Assembly (NCBI RefSeq): GCF_033807575.1
Contig: NC_084705.1
Span: 12,890,019 to 12,954,018, forward strand
Length of the DNA stretch: 64,000 nt
Direction of reading: 5' to 3'
From: Cydia pomonella
Taxonomy: Eukaryota; Arthropoda; Insecta; Lepidoptera; Tortricidae
The notes beneath the pieces were generated by a model. The model was not told the DNA's origin, did not search any database, and saw only the letters and a list, made by a program, of their open reading frames with translations. The translations under genes and the position numbers were made by a program. This document shows, one piece after another, positions 57,201-64,000 of this stretch; position 1 is the stretch's first letter; the number at the start of each line of letters is the position of its first letter.

Positions 57201-60200
57201 ACGGTTGGTTGGTCGGAACACTGAACATGTGCAAAATCGAAGAAAATTTTTAACAATACATACATATAATGAACAGTCAAATAGCGCCTACAGATTTACT
57301 TGCTGCGCTAGTGTGTGTTGAATTGCTGTGTTCTGAGGACTCAAATGAACAAATATTAAAAAAGCGGCGAAGTGCGAGTCGGACTCGCCCATGAAGGGTT
57401 ACCAACTATAACGTATTAAAAAAAAACTACTTATCTACTAGATCTCGTTCAAACCAATTTTCGGCGGAAGTTTGCATCGTAATGTACATCATATATTTTT
57501 TTTTAGTTTTATCATTCTCTTATTTTAGAAGTTACAGAATACATCTACCACCAAGTTTCAACAGTATAGTTCTTATAGTTTCGGAAAAAAGTGGCTGTGT
57601 CATACGCACAGACAGACAGACAGACATGACGAATCCATAAAGGTTCCGTTTTTTCCCATTTGGCTACGGAACCCTAAAAAATGAAATAAGTATTTTATAA
57701 TTACGGTTCTCATATTTGCTTTTATTTGGCATAATGACCCTTACTGTTTGATTGATAATTTTATTTTTTATAATGGCGTAATCGGGGATTGTCATATCAT
57801 AAAAATAAAATATTTATTTGAACTCTCCTCCCTAATTCGTTTGAATCTCTTTAGAGTACATATAAAATATAAAACTGCATAAATAATTATAAAGATTTAA
57901 GCCTCAAACTGAAGATAAAGTTGATTCTGACGCATTGCTTCCGGAACCTAAAGCTAGCTCGATGTGTAACGCACGGCACAATGTCAAAAATATTATCTTT
58001 TACACAGGTCTGTAACACTTACGCTAAATTTGGTAACGTCGCTTACATCTAGCTTAAAACTACATACAACGTACGTACAAATATTACAATTTACAGCGGC
58101 GCAGGTGACGAGCGCGAGCGGGACAGCGGCGCGCGGGCGGAGCGGCGCGGCATCACTACGTGAAGGTGAAGTCAGGTGGCCACCGGTTCTCCTGTAGTGG
58201 CCATACCCCCGGGTTAGTACCACGCCACACTACGGTAAGCTTCACCCAACACTAGCACACAGTCATTGGCGCATTTTTTCTTTTATTTTTTGATTTTTTA
58301 GCCCTATAGAATTATGTCACAGTGGACCGTACGATTATAGTTATTAAGGCCAGGTGCTAATGTTGGGTAAGCGTCAAACCGCGTTATTCGTATCAAAATA
58401 TCTTTAATTACTGTGAAGCTAAAATAGGAAGCTATTTTAGTCCCGAAATCCAATGACATCGTAGATGTGGATCAAATAGGAATACCTACACTAAGTTGTT
58501 AATAGTGCAACTGCACTGAAACCTCCCTTAGTACTGGGAATGTTATCGAGAAAATACCAGTTTCTGATATTCACGGTAACGGTTCAGCACTAGATATATA
58601 TATATATAAAGTACGTCGGTGATACTTGGGAAACGTGACGGTTTTTACCAGTATAATGACGGTTAAAACTTGATAAAGCGGGGAATAATTATCTAGTTCA
58701 CAGCGTTCCTATTTGCTTCACAGCGATAAACTAAACATGCTGCCGTTGCAATCCATTTTCCCAACCATTAATAATATTTAGTGCAAACGAGTGAGTTGTG
58801 TTAGTGGTTTATCAAGTATTTACTAGCTGAGCATATGAAACTTACTCTAGGGCCTAAGTCGCCTGGCCGGCCTGGCTCGCCTGGCTCGCCTGGTAGTCCA
58901 ACTGGACCCTAGAAAACAAAAAAAATGCAACATTAAAGTTTATGTAGTTTAAAAATACTTTCTAATCAATCATCTCTTTTCATTTATTTACAATCGTATT
59001 ATAAAATATCAATGACGCAAACAGTTGATAATAATCGTTATTAGATACAATGAAATATATACTTGTCTGGTACAATTATTAAGGTTATTTAATAATGTAA
59101 AAGCGGGTGCAGCGGCGGAAAGCGCCTAAATTTTGAAACTTAATAAATATAAGAGCCTCGGTAGAGAGTACCATTTTGTACCATTTGGCGTTGAAACTCT
59201 AGGTCCATGGGGTCCCAGCGCGCGCAAATTTTTTGGAGAAATCGCGAAACGTCTGGTTGACGTAACTGGTGACCGATGAGCTGGCGGCTTCCTCGCACAA
59301 CGTATCAGTATTGCGATACAACGAGGAAATGCCGCCAGCATTCTTGGTACAATGCCTCAAGGGCCTATTTTAGATATAAACTAGTTATAGTAATCATCTG
59401 TATATATCCATTATGTATATTGTTATTGTAAATAAATATGTTTCAAAAAATTATTAAGTAGGTACTTTATTATAATTTCAACTAGTATACACCGTGGGCA
59501 CGCTCGAGTAACCCGATAGATTTTATTTTTAACCACGCATTCCGCATTATTCGGATTGTACACGTACGGTCAGCATCAAAAGTAGCGGATGAAACAACGG
59601 GCCAAAAGTATCTGATATTCCGTATTAATCTTACAATTGTAGATAATTTTCTAAAATTCGCGTTCAAAAATTTTTCTTTTACAGTCTTAGTTGTTTTATA
59701 TTAAAGACTCACTTTTGTTTAAGCTGTTATAGAATGGTAGATACTTATAATTATGCGTTATTTGATCCGCTACTTTTGATGCTGACTGTACACGTAATAT
59801 TAAATGACTCGTTTAATATGACGCTTTTTTACATGTTCTCTAGAAATCTAGAGTTATTGATAAAATATTGCTATTGTTATAACTATAACATATTGAGATC
59901 ATTTAAATATTTGATATTTGCAAAAGTTAACACTCACTGGTAATCCCATAGGTCCCGCGTCACCTTTTTCTCCTCTATCTCCCTACAAAATAAATACATA
60001 ATATTGCAGTAGGTACATAATAAATTACAACAGTTCTGAGAATCACTAATTAACTGTAAATTTTTGCCGAAAAACTTACACAGTCATGATCTCATAACTA
60101 ACTTGGCATGTTAGTTATGTTAATTTTCCTTGAAAGATTCATTAGTATATTCTTAACTGTATAACTTTTTAGCGTCAATTTTTCCCGCAATATAATTTTA

Positions 60201-63200
60201 AGTTTCGACGTGGTCATAGATGATTTGGATAATTAAATAAATAAATAAATATTATAGGACATTATTACACAAATTGACTAAGTCCCGCAGTAAGCTCAAT
60301 AAGGCTTATGTTGAGGGTACTTAGACAACGATACATATAATTTATAAATACTTAAATACATAGAAAACACCCATGACTCAGGAACAAATATCCATGCTCA
60401 TCACACGAATAATTGCCCTTACCAGGATTTGAACCCGGGACCATCAGCTTCGTAGGCAGGGTCACTACCCACTAAGCCAAACCGGTCGTCCAATTCATCA
60501 AAACTGTTAATTTAACATTGCATTGCATTAATTTAGCGTTGGTCATAATTGGACATTGCTTTGAGTAAATTGTGACTAATAGGAGGGCGACGGATGATTG
60601 TATTGTACATTTGAGAAATTAGACATTTCAAAAGGGATAGGTATTTTTCTAATAGAAAACCTACACAATAAATGTTATAATATGTATTATGAAATATATT
60701 TATAAGCATACGGCCGGATGCTTCGTCTGTATCGTCCTTTATTGCTTTTGCTACCAATACTCGTACTCGTGGCTAGACTAGGGATGCGGTGCGGCCTGCG
60801 GCGTGCCATTTTCATGGACCGTACTTGGATATCTCGTCAGAGGGCACCCCTTGTCCCCAGGCAGCGTAGCTTTTTTTATAGCACGTCGGTGGCAAACAAG
60901 CATACGACCCGCCTGATAGTAAGCTGTCACCGTGGCCTGCACATGCGCGTTGCCTAGTTGCGTTACGTTATAATTGTTATAAACCTGTACACGCATTCTT
61001 TTAAGAACCCCATAATCTAGACCCCCTGGAAAACCTCGGCATTCGGCTGGGAGATCATTCCACAACCGGAGCGTCCGCGGGAGGAAATCCTCTTACATCA
61101 CATAATGCGCAACCTAATGAGGTTCTAGAATACGTATGAGAATGAACACCCCTGTTGACCCTTGGTTTGTCCCATGTCATTTATCTTGAGCTTGCAGATT
61201 TTTTTACATAACTGTATATTTATATAACTAGTATGACATGCTTCGCTTGGCTTCTCCCTGTGCGATGTGAACAATGTAAGCATAGTTACGGTCTTGCCCC
61301 GCACGCCCGGCTCGCCCTTGTCGCCCTTGATGCCGGGCGGGCCCGCCACGCCGGGCAGCCCCGCCGGCCCCGGCGCGCCCGGCGGGCCCATCATCTGCAA
61401 CACAAACCGATCGTTAACCGACTATACTGTACCATCGCCCACACTGTTAACTGTCCATCGGTGGACCTTATTACAAAAGGCATAAGGTCGGATGGACAGT
61501 TAAGGGTGTTGCTGTTTGTACGAATGTGATGGGCGTACTTGTCCACGTAACAGCATGATAATAGATAGTCTCGTTTAATCGAGTAGTGTTAAAAAGCGAA
61601 AAAAATTCTGTCTGATTAAAAATATGAATACGGAAATCATCAGGTTTTCTAAGGGCTGATTTAGACGGCGCGCGAACTCGTATGCGATTTTAGTTACATT
61701 GAGGATTATTGGTTACATCCAATTCAGCCGACTAATCAAACACCGCAATGGAAAGAAACTCGTATGCGAGTTCTCGCACCGTCTAAATGAGCCTTAAGGC
61801 AAACCAATATAGTTATCGCGTCAGCTTTGAACTGTGGCCAAATATGTTTATAAACGATGTAGGTAAGTAAAAACAGAAATCACCCAAGAGTCCGAAACCT
61901 AGTAATTATTACAATAATGGCCGTTGTGAATGACAACGCATGCGTTTTGTGTCTTGTTTATTTGTAACCAGGCGGAAGTTCAAACTTCAACATGAAGTTC
62001 GATACCGTCTCCCTGCGGTGCGTTTTAGTTGACACCATTAATGACAATGTAAACAAACAATAAAAGGGTTATACAAAGTAAAAAAAAATATATCTGCCGT
62101 AAAATGTCCAAATAAAAAAAACAGGTAAAAAATTTATATTTCTGTAAGTAATTATACATACTCTGTACTTAAGTAGTGGTCTATTTTCTGTTAATTAATT
62201 ATGATTAGATGATCGTATTAAATGCATACAGACAGCTGACGTATATGGCGCTGTACGGCTCCATACACTATGAGGTAAATCGGTTGTTAAAAATTGAAGT
62301 TTGAGAATTCGGTTACCAAAAACATATGGCGCCGTACAGCGCCATGTTCTTTCGCTGTCAAACACAGGCAATGATGTTTACTGAGATATCTTATATAATT
62401 AATAAATCTCTGCTTCAAATCGATATGTTTATTCCAGGGTTTCCTAGTTTAGTAGAAAGAGGTAGGGGAAGGCAATGTTCGTGTAGAAATAATAACAATA
62501 AAGTTTTTAAACTAGATCTTTAACCAAGACATTTTTGAATGCCATTTGTACTTATAAGATGCATGTACGAATATGAAGGTCAAATAAAGTTCTTACTTAA
62601 ATTGATCACATATACATATTTAACTCGTTTTGTGAGTACATTTCCACACATATTTCTTTGTAAATGTGAGTATCAATAGCAAAAAACCCATGATAACGGA
62701 GACAAATGTGTTTATCTGCTCTAAATTGACGCAAGAGGCCAAAGAGGACTGACAGGCACAATCACAAATATTATCACGTAAGTATACATACTTTTTTGTT
62801 ATTTGTGAGTAGGTACACCTATTGGACGGTGTGTGACTTATGAGATGTCGTTGAATTGGTCAGAATTGTGGCAGTGACATAGGCTATATTATTATTATAT
62901 AAATTTTGAAAATGGCGCCCGCAAATGAAAAAGGGGGGTGGGGGTGGGGGCTGGGGTTGTTTTGTTTTCTTACCATAGCAATATGGGTGAAAACAATGAA
63001 AGCTAGTGAAAAGACAATTTCAAAGCATGCACTAAAATAAGTAGTTAGGTTATCCCAAAACTAATTTTCACATGCCTAACGGCCGAACGTATTAAGGTTC
63101 TATGTCTTTATTGTTACATCCCATGTACCATATATGTTGTTGTGAATAAATTATGATTGATTGATTGAAAAAAATATGTAAGCGGGAGGGTTTTTTTTGT

Positions 63201-63460
63201 TTTTTTTTTTTTTTTTTTTTAATAATTCCTCTTGTTCACAATAATAATTATCCAGTTAGGTAAAGCTGATATCTAATTTTATTCGCACAATATAGTCAAT
63301 GTAAAAATAATTCTAAACGTCGTTATCTAACAGCGTATAGAATTATGTTTTGTGTGAAATATACATAAATTATACAATTTATACTACATATAATGGTTTC
63401 AATGTAATATATTTTACTCACAATTTCATGTCCGTACAGCTCGTATCCGGTGCCGTCTCC
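48059..63460 (-). CDS. MACIT-type collagen (XIII/XXIII/XXV-like), 3' part
   Basis: Ten exons, all phase 0 with GT-AG introns: 63460-63422, 61394-61290, 59982-59938, 58908-58846, 51591-51565, 51371-51318, 51213-51187, 51115-51080, 50641-50507 and 48247-48059. Joined they give 239 residues: a non-collagenous link (GDGTGYELYGHEI-MM), 47 Gly-X-Y triplets without one interruption, then DAPCPLGPDGLPLPGCGW, the hallmark end of membrane-associated collagens, and a 62-residue acidic tail. The unbroken triplets confirm that no exon is missed. In MACIT collagens an N-terminal membrane anchor precedes extracellular triple helices that act in adhesion and synapse or muscle attachment. Drosophila CG42342 is the likely relative (from memory). 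The anchor is outside the window. Confidence 0.9.
48375..49047. mobile_element. Foldback element of two inverted hAT 3' ends
   Basis: Two arms of about 290 bp face each other around a central ~90 bp. Ends read CAGAGATCGGACAAATTTGC. Near-identical 8-mers GTTATGTC and CTTATGTC flank the element (48367-48374, 49048-49055). In the right arm (plus strand, about 48770-48921) a frame reads LLKFAPLTSVECERSFSALK then FIFDVKRNRLTAEILEKILI and a stop: the C-terminal dimerisation block of hAT transposases. The left arm carries the same block on the minus strand. Each arm is thus a transposase 3' end plus terminus. Confidence 0.85.
49056..49555. other. Collagen intron, no exon seen
   Basis: AT-rich intron DNA between the hAT foldback and a mariner remnant; nothing recognisable. 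Confidence 0.4.
49558..50376. mobile_element. Internally deleted mariner
   Basis: TIRs CGAGGGTGATCCAAAAGTAA (left) and its inverse with one extra C (right), flanked by TA at 49556-49557 and 50377-50378. On the minus strand it retains KNVSARWVPRMLTAEQKTPL near 49925 and, in other frames down to about 49690, PYLTDLAPIVFYPFPRLKEH and LRSTKFLNYSEAMAS, from the mariner catalytic and C-terminal parts. Length 819 bp against about 1.3 kb for a full element. Non-functional. Confidence 0.8.
50507..50641 (-). CDS. Collagen exon with C-terminal Cys motif
   Basis: 135 nt from CTGCAG-type acceptor to GTAAAC. It encodes eight Gly-X-Y triplets (GPAGKRGRKGDKGDKGEQGV) and then LDAPCPLGPDGLPLPGCGWR-PAK. The two cysteines and the PLGPDGLP core match the C-terminal non-collagenous end of type XIII and XXV collagens and are the main family evidence. 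Confidence 0.95.
51080..51115 (-). CDS. Collagen exon, 4 triplets
   Basis: 36 nt, CGCAG acceptor, GTAAGT donor: GPKGDKGYKGEP. Confidence 0.9.
51187..51213 (-). CDS. Collagen exon, 3 triplets
   Basis: 27 nt, TTTTCAG acceptor, GTTAGT donor: GTDGIPGQE. Confidence 0.87.
51318..51371 (-). CDS. Collagen exon, 6 triplets
   Basis: 54 nt (the classical collagen exon length), TGTGCAG acceptor, GTACGT donor: GAQGEPGSKGERGDPGLP. Confidence 0.92.
51565..51591 (-). CDS. Collagen exon, 3 triplets
   Basis: 27 nt, CCGCAG acceptor, GTGAGT donor: GPPGLDGMK. A 7-kb intron rich in mobile elements separates it from the next exon upstream. Confidence 0.88.
52185..52320. other. CpG-rich island in collagen intron
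   Basis: About 130 bp of very GC-rich sequence (GGCGCGACGCGCGCGGTGCG) in AT-rich intron DNA. Open frames here show no Gly-X-Y pattern, and the triplet series closes without them, so it is not a collagen exon. It could be a regulatory island or a repeat fragment. Similar islands lie at 53030-53065 and 58095-58150. Confidence 0.35.
52414..52968. mobile_element. 555-bp MITE, TTA target
   Basis: GGGCCACATTTACCATCCAG ... ACTAACTCGGAGTT at the left; AACTCCGAGTTAACC-type arms and CAAGTGGCCC at the right in inverse. TTA flanks both ends (52411-52413, 52969-52971), typical of PIF/Harbinger. I recognise the ends as a widespread lepidopteran MITE. Confidence 0.78.
53288..54590 (-). mobile_element. Complete maT transposon
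   Basis: Perfect 26-bp TIRs (CACCGTGTCCAATAAGTTCG and six more bases) at 53288-53313 and 54565-54590, flanked by TA at 53286-53287 and 54591-54592. Length 1303 bp, one intact transposase frame on the minus strand. It lies in the large collagen intron, on the same strand as the gene. Confidence 0.95.
53398..54465 (-). CDS. maT (DD37D) mariner transposase
   Basis: 355 intact residues. Helix-turn-helix DNA-binding region (about 15-120), with NLVYTTIKRYKE, the AT-hook-like RKRSGRPRS linker and LGCHAYKKRKVHG. Catalytic residues are D156 (FSDEKLF), D252 (FQQDGAPSH) and D290 (SPDLNVLDYFVW); 37 residues separate the last two, defining the DD37D (maT) family. The conserved end GGVIPKHLL is present. 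Translation may start at M1 (54465) or at M13 (54429, MKYVREEI), which fits family starts better. It would cut and paste the flanking TIRs at TA sites. Nothing visible disables it. Confidence 0.95.
   Translation of the reverse strand: MSHVFLVWLEYTMKYVREEIIRKFLKGDRPCAIFKALQPHGIKRNLVYTTIKRYKEISSTEDRKRSGRPRSARTEKVVKAIRERIRRKKHRSIRKLAADLKISRGSVHNILKKDLGCHAYKKRKVHGISDATKKKRVERCSTILSWHAGDEFVFSDEKLFVLEQPHNAQNDRLWAARIEDIPEYEKNVPRFQSSPSVMVWGALCKRGKLPLVFIDKGVKINAAYYKSEVLEKNVAPNLKNMFADDYYVFQQDGAPSHTANAVQAWCKANLTDFLPKTEWPPSSPDLNVLDYFVWSYMLSKLNNYKVANLSHFKKVIMQIWDDMPMDAVRAACDSFEKRLKLVKKVKGGVIPKHLL
54866..55391. mobile_element. 526-bp TIR element
   Basis: GCCTCCAGAATCAGGCGAAC TAAATT at the left and, inverted, GCCCTCAGAATCAGGCGAAC TAAATT at the right. 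No coding frame. It starts about 275 bp to the right of the maT element. Confidence 0.72.
55392..55920. other. Collagen intron, no exon seen
   Basis: AT-rich. A short stem AGAGCTCCGTACAAAACTTTG / GACGGAGCTCT lies at 55597-55632. Confidence 0.4.
55923..56128. mobile_element. Hairpin MITE
   Basis: GGGTATCCGTTTAAGAGCAT ... GTGTTCTG at the left and, inverted, GGGGATCCGTTTAAGGGCAT ... ATGTTCTG at the right enclose about 130 bp. Confidence 0.65.
56228..56335 (-). repeat. Repeat shared with 61425-61515
   Basis: Reverse complement of ATCGCCCACACTGTTAACTG (61434) and CAAAAGGCATAAG (61471), covering about 90 bp in the same order. Each copy contains the inverted pair TAACTGTCCATC / GATGGACAGTTA. Confidence 0.6.
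56524..57180 (-). mobile_element. LINE RT C-terminus, 5'-truncated
   Basis: A 200-codon open frame (57126-56524) reads MTYGLKYNETKSELLVFKAG (NxxKSE lies just after the RT catalytic block), LVRVTKFKYLGHWVTDDL, ARRFARCTNEVKITLFKAYC and SALRVQYNNAFRVLMGLNKY. This is the thumb and C-terminal part of a non-LTR reverse transcriptase, with upstream codons down to about 57180. The abrupt 5' end is typical of incomplete reverse transcription. It still has no stop in 200 codons, so it is fairly young. The family could not be fixed. Confidence 0.75.
57358..57680 (+). repeat. Dispersed repeat, copy of 3384 family
   Basis: AGCGGCGAAGTGCGAGTCGG, ACTCGCCCATGAAGGGTTAC, a GACA-rich tandem stretch (57609-57627), and TGGCTACGGAACCCTAAAAA: same order as 3384-3700. 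Confidence 0.78.
57681..58845. other. Collagen intron, no exon seen
   Basis: AT-rich with a GC-rich patch at 58095-58210. A weak inverted pair (CACCCAACACTAGCAC / GTGCTAATGTTGGGT) at 58242-58365 suggests an old TIR element. No Gly-X-Y coding. Confidence 0.45.
58846..58908 (-). CDS. Collagen exon, 7 triplets
   Basis: 63 nt, TTTCTAG acceptor, GTAAGT donor: GPVGLPGEPGEPGRPGDLGP-R. Confidence 0.93.
59100..59460 (+). mobile_element. LINE RT C-terminal fragment
   Basis: HFVPFGVETLGPWGPSARKF, FGEIAKRLVDVTGDR, a stop, then AGGFLAQRISIAIQRGNAAS and ILGTMPQGPILDIN. Same family and same C-terminus as 43720-44215; one codon (TGA where the other copy has an Arg codon) is mutated. A poly(A)-type signal AATAAA and A-rich end follow. 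Confidence 0.78.
59577..59788. mobile_element. CAGTCAGC MITE, second full copy
   Basis: CGGTCAGCATCAAAAGTAGC and its inverse GCTACTTTTGATGCTGACTG bound 212 bp, with TA on both sides and internal GGCCAAAAGTATCTGATATT as in 19080-19299. Confidence 0.85.
59938..59982 (-). CDS. Collagen exon, 5 triplets
   Basis: 45 nt (a standard collagen exon length), TTTTGTAG acceptor, GTGAGT donor: GDRGEKGDAGPMGLP. Confidence 0.93.
60226..60490 (-). mobile_element. tRNA-derived SINE
   Basis: On the minus strand it begins with GGTTTGGCTTAGTGGGTAGT (A-box-like), then GGTTCAAATCCTGG (B box), TATTTGTTCCTGAGTCATGG, GCTTACTGCGGGACTTAGTC and an ATTT-repeat tail. A second copy is at 63690-63930, with fragments at 16975 and 40355. 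Confidence 0.8.
60833..61100 (-). mobile_element. LINE 3' end
   Basis: Minus strand RTLRLWNDLPAECRGFPG and then KRMRVQVYNNYN, a pattern (LWNDLP, final FKxxV) seen at the C-terminus of CR1/Jockey-group reverse transcriptases, followed by a 3'-UTR-like stretch shared with 10205-10370. Truncated at its 5' side. Confidence 0.6.
61290..61394 (-). CDS. Collagen exon, 11 triplets
   Basis: 105 nt, TTGCAG acceptor, GTAACT donor. It begins MM and then GPPGAPGPAGLPGVAGPPGI, KGDKGEPGVRGKT: the start of the last collagenous domain. Very GC-rich in its codons. The two Met at its start come from an in-frame join, not an initiation site, since a coding exon precedes it. Confidence 0.93.
61425..61515 (+). 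repeat. Hairpin repeat, copy of 56228
   Basis: TAACTGTCCATCGGTGGACC ... ACAAAAGGCATAAGGTC ... GGATGGACAGTTAA forms a stem; the inverse lies at 56228-56335. Confidence 0.6.
61653..61795. mobile_element. MITE with GGCTCATTTAGACGG ends
   Basis: GGGCTGATTTAGACGGCGCG CGAACTCGTATGCGA (left) and, inverted, GGCTCATTTAGACGGTGCGA GAACTCGCATACGA (right). A MITE type I recognise as common in Lepidoptera. Confidence 0.75.
62230..62355. repeat. Hairpin repeat
   Basis: TATGGCGCTGTACGGC at about 62246 is mirrored by GCCGTACAGCGCCAT at about 62331. A single diverged arm occurs near 3115. Confidence 0.6.
62356..63421. other. Collagen intron with G-rich tract
   Basis: AT-rich intron. It holds a G-run cluster at 62933-62957 and a poly-T tract at 63190-63220. 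No exon seen. Confidence 0.5.
62933..62957 (+). other. Potential G-quadruplex
   Basis: Four G-runs of 4-6 bases separated by T, T and CT (GGGGGGTGGGGGTGGGGG then CTGGGG). The short loops favour a stable quadruplex. It is on the non-coding strand relative to the collagen transcript. Confidence 0.6.
63422..63460 (-). CDS. Collagen exon, non-collagenous link
   Basis: 39 nt, CTTGCAG acceptor, GTGAGT donor: GDGTGYELYGHEI. It breaks the Gly-X-Y pattern and resembles in position the short non-collagenous segments between collagenous domains of MACIT collagens. Confidence 0.8.
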
Positions 63461-63689
63461 CTGCAAGTTCAACAGTGGCTATAAGATTAACAGTTAATGG
63501 GTTATTAAAAAAATGGTTTCGGTATTATAAAGATACGTCGGATACCCAAATGTTGTACAGTCCGCATGGAATACATAGTGACGCCCGGAGTGGCCAAATA
63601 TAATGTAACACAGCTTAATTACCTGCCATATAAATCCTTATTTGTGTAGTACTTAATTGAGCGTTTCTTAAAATAAATAATAAATAAAT

Positions 63690-63930
63690 AAATAATAAAA
63701 TAAATAAATATTATAGGACATTATTACACAAATTGACTAAATCCCACAGTAAGCTCAATAAGGCTTGTGTTGAGGGTACTTAGACAACGATATATATAAT
63801 ATATAAATATTTATAAATACTTAAATACATAGAAAACACCCATGACTCAGGAACAAAATCCATGCTCATCACACGAATAAATGCCCTTACCAGGATTTGA
63901 ACCCGGGACCATCAGCCTCCTCCTCTACGG
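63690..63930 (-). mobile_element. tRNA-derived SINE, second copy
   Basis: Same order as 60226-60490 (ATTT-rich tail, GACTAAATCCCACAGTAAGC, AAAACACCCATGACTCAGGA, GGTTCAAATCCTGG on the minus strand) but cut off at the tRNA-like end near 63925. Confidence 0.75.
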
Positions 63931-64000
63931 TCTACAACTCTGTAGTCTGTAGTACATCCTAGTTTGATTTATCCTGGTATAATCAGCATAAAATAGGTAC

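Noticed and set aside
57993..58223. Arginine/alanine-rich minus-strand frame as an exon
   Set aside because: No splice sites that keep phase with the collagen exons and no recognisable domain; it lies in a GC-rich patch.
60420..60485. tRNA gene on the minus strand
   Set aside because: A and B box words belong to the head of a SINE with an ATTT tail, repeated at 63690-63930.
61290..61403. MM at the start of the collagen exon as a translation start
   Set aside because: A good acceptor precedes it, and the upstream exon 63422-63460 joins in phase 0, so these are internal residues.
1..64000. CRISPR array, operons, bacterial promoters
   Set aside because: No regularly spaced direct repeats; the genes are split by spliceosomal introns, so the window is eukaryotic.

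Overview
This is an AT-rich window of animal nuclear DNA, almost certainly from a moth or butterfly. The signs are split genes with GT-AG introns, a Toll receptor, a membrane-associated collagen, and a dense load of repeats of lepidopteran type (RTE/Jockey/CR1-like LINEs, maT DD37D mariners, tRNA-derived SINEs, a Helitron end, many short inverted-repeat elements). I recognise the repeat families by memory of their look; no search was run. No bacterial features, CRISPR array or rRNA gene were seen.

Two host genes can be rebuilt exon by exon, both on the minus strand. (1) A Toll-family receptor runs from 23754 down to 6390 in nine coding exons whose phases join without a break into about 889 residues: signal peptide, leucine-rich repeats, a cysteine cluster, a short second LRR block, LRRCT, one membrane span and a TIR domain. 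(2) The 3' part of a MACIT collagen (type XIII/XXIII/XXV-like) runs from 63460 down to 48059 in ten exons. These join in phase 0 into 47 uninterrupted Gly-X-Y triplets, the family C-terminal cysteine motif, and an acidic tail of 62 residues. Its 5' part, including any transmembrane anchor, lies beyond the right edge. A possible orphan terminal exon lies at 41682-41817.

Most of the rest is mobile DNA. 1-2760: an RTE-like LINE abutting a Jockey/CR1-like LINE that carries a hAT-type MITE with a perfect 8-bp target duplication. 6.4-23.7 kb: Toll exons with introns full of MITEs, LINE ends, a tandem repeat split by a MITE, and an internally deleted maT transposase. 23.8-24.8 kb: a Jockey-like RT fragment just upstream of the Toll start and a Helitron 3' end. 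28.4-33.7 kb: a LINE with two intact ORFs, a GC-rich minisatellite inside ORF1, and a T_TTA_AAC heptamer on the ORF1 stop codon that leads by a -1 shift exactly into the open ORF2 frame. 34.3-48 kb: a transposase-derived pseudogene, a complete SINE, several terminal-inverted-repeat (TIR) elements and a tandem duplication. 48.4-49.05 kb: a foldback element built from two inverted hAT 3' ends. 49.5-63.5 kb: collagen exons with, in their introns, a deleted mariner, a complete maT transposon with perfect 26-bp TIRs, LINE remnants, SINEs and MITEs.

The most interesting item is the LINE ORF1/ORF2 junction, followed by the hAT foldback and the collagen's acidic tail. Exon joins, target duplications and inverted repeats were worked out directly from the bases. 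Family names rest on recognised motifs, and function is inference.
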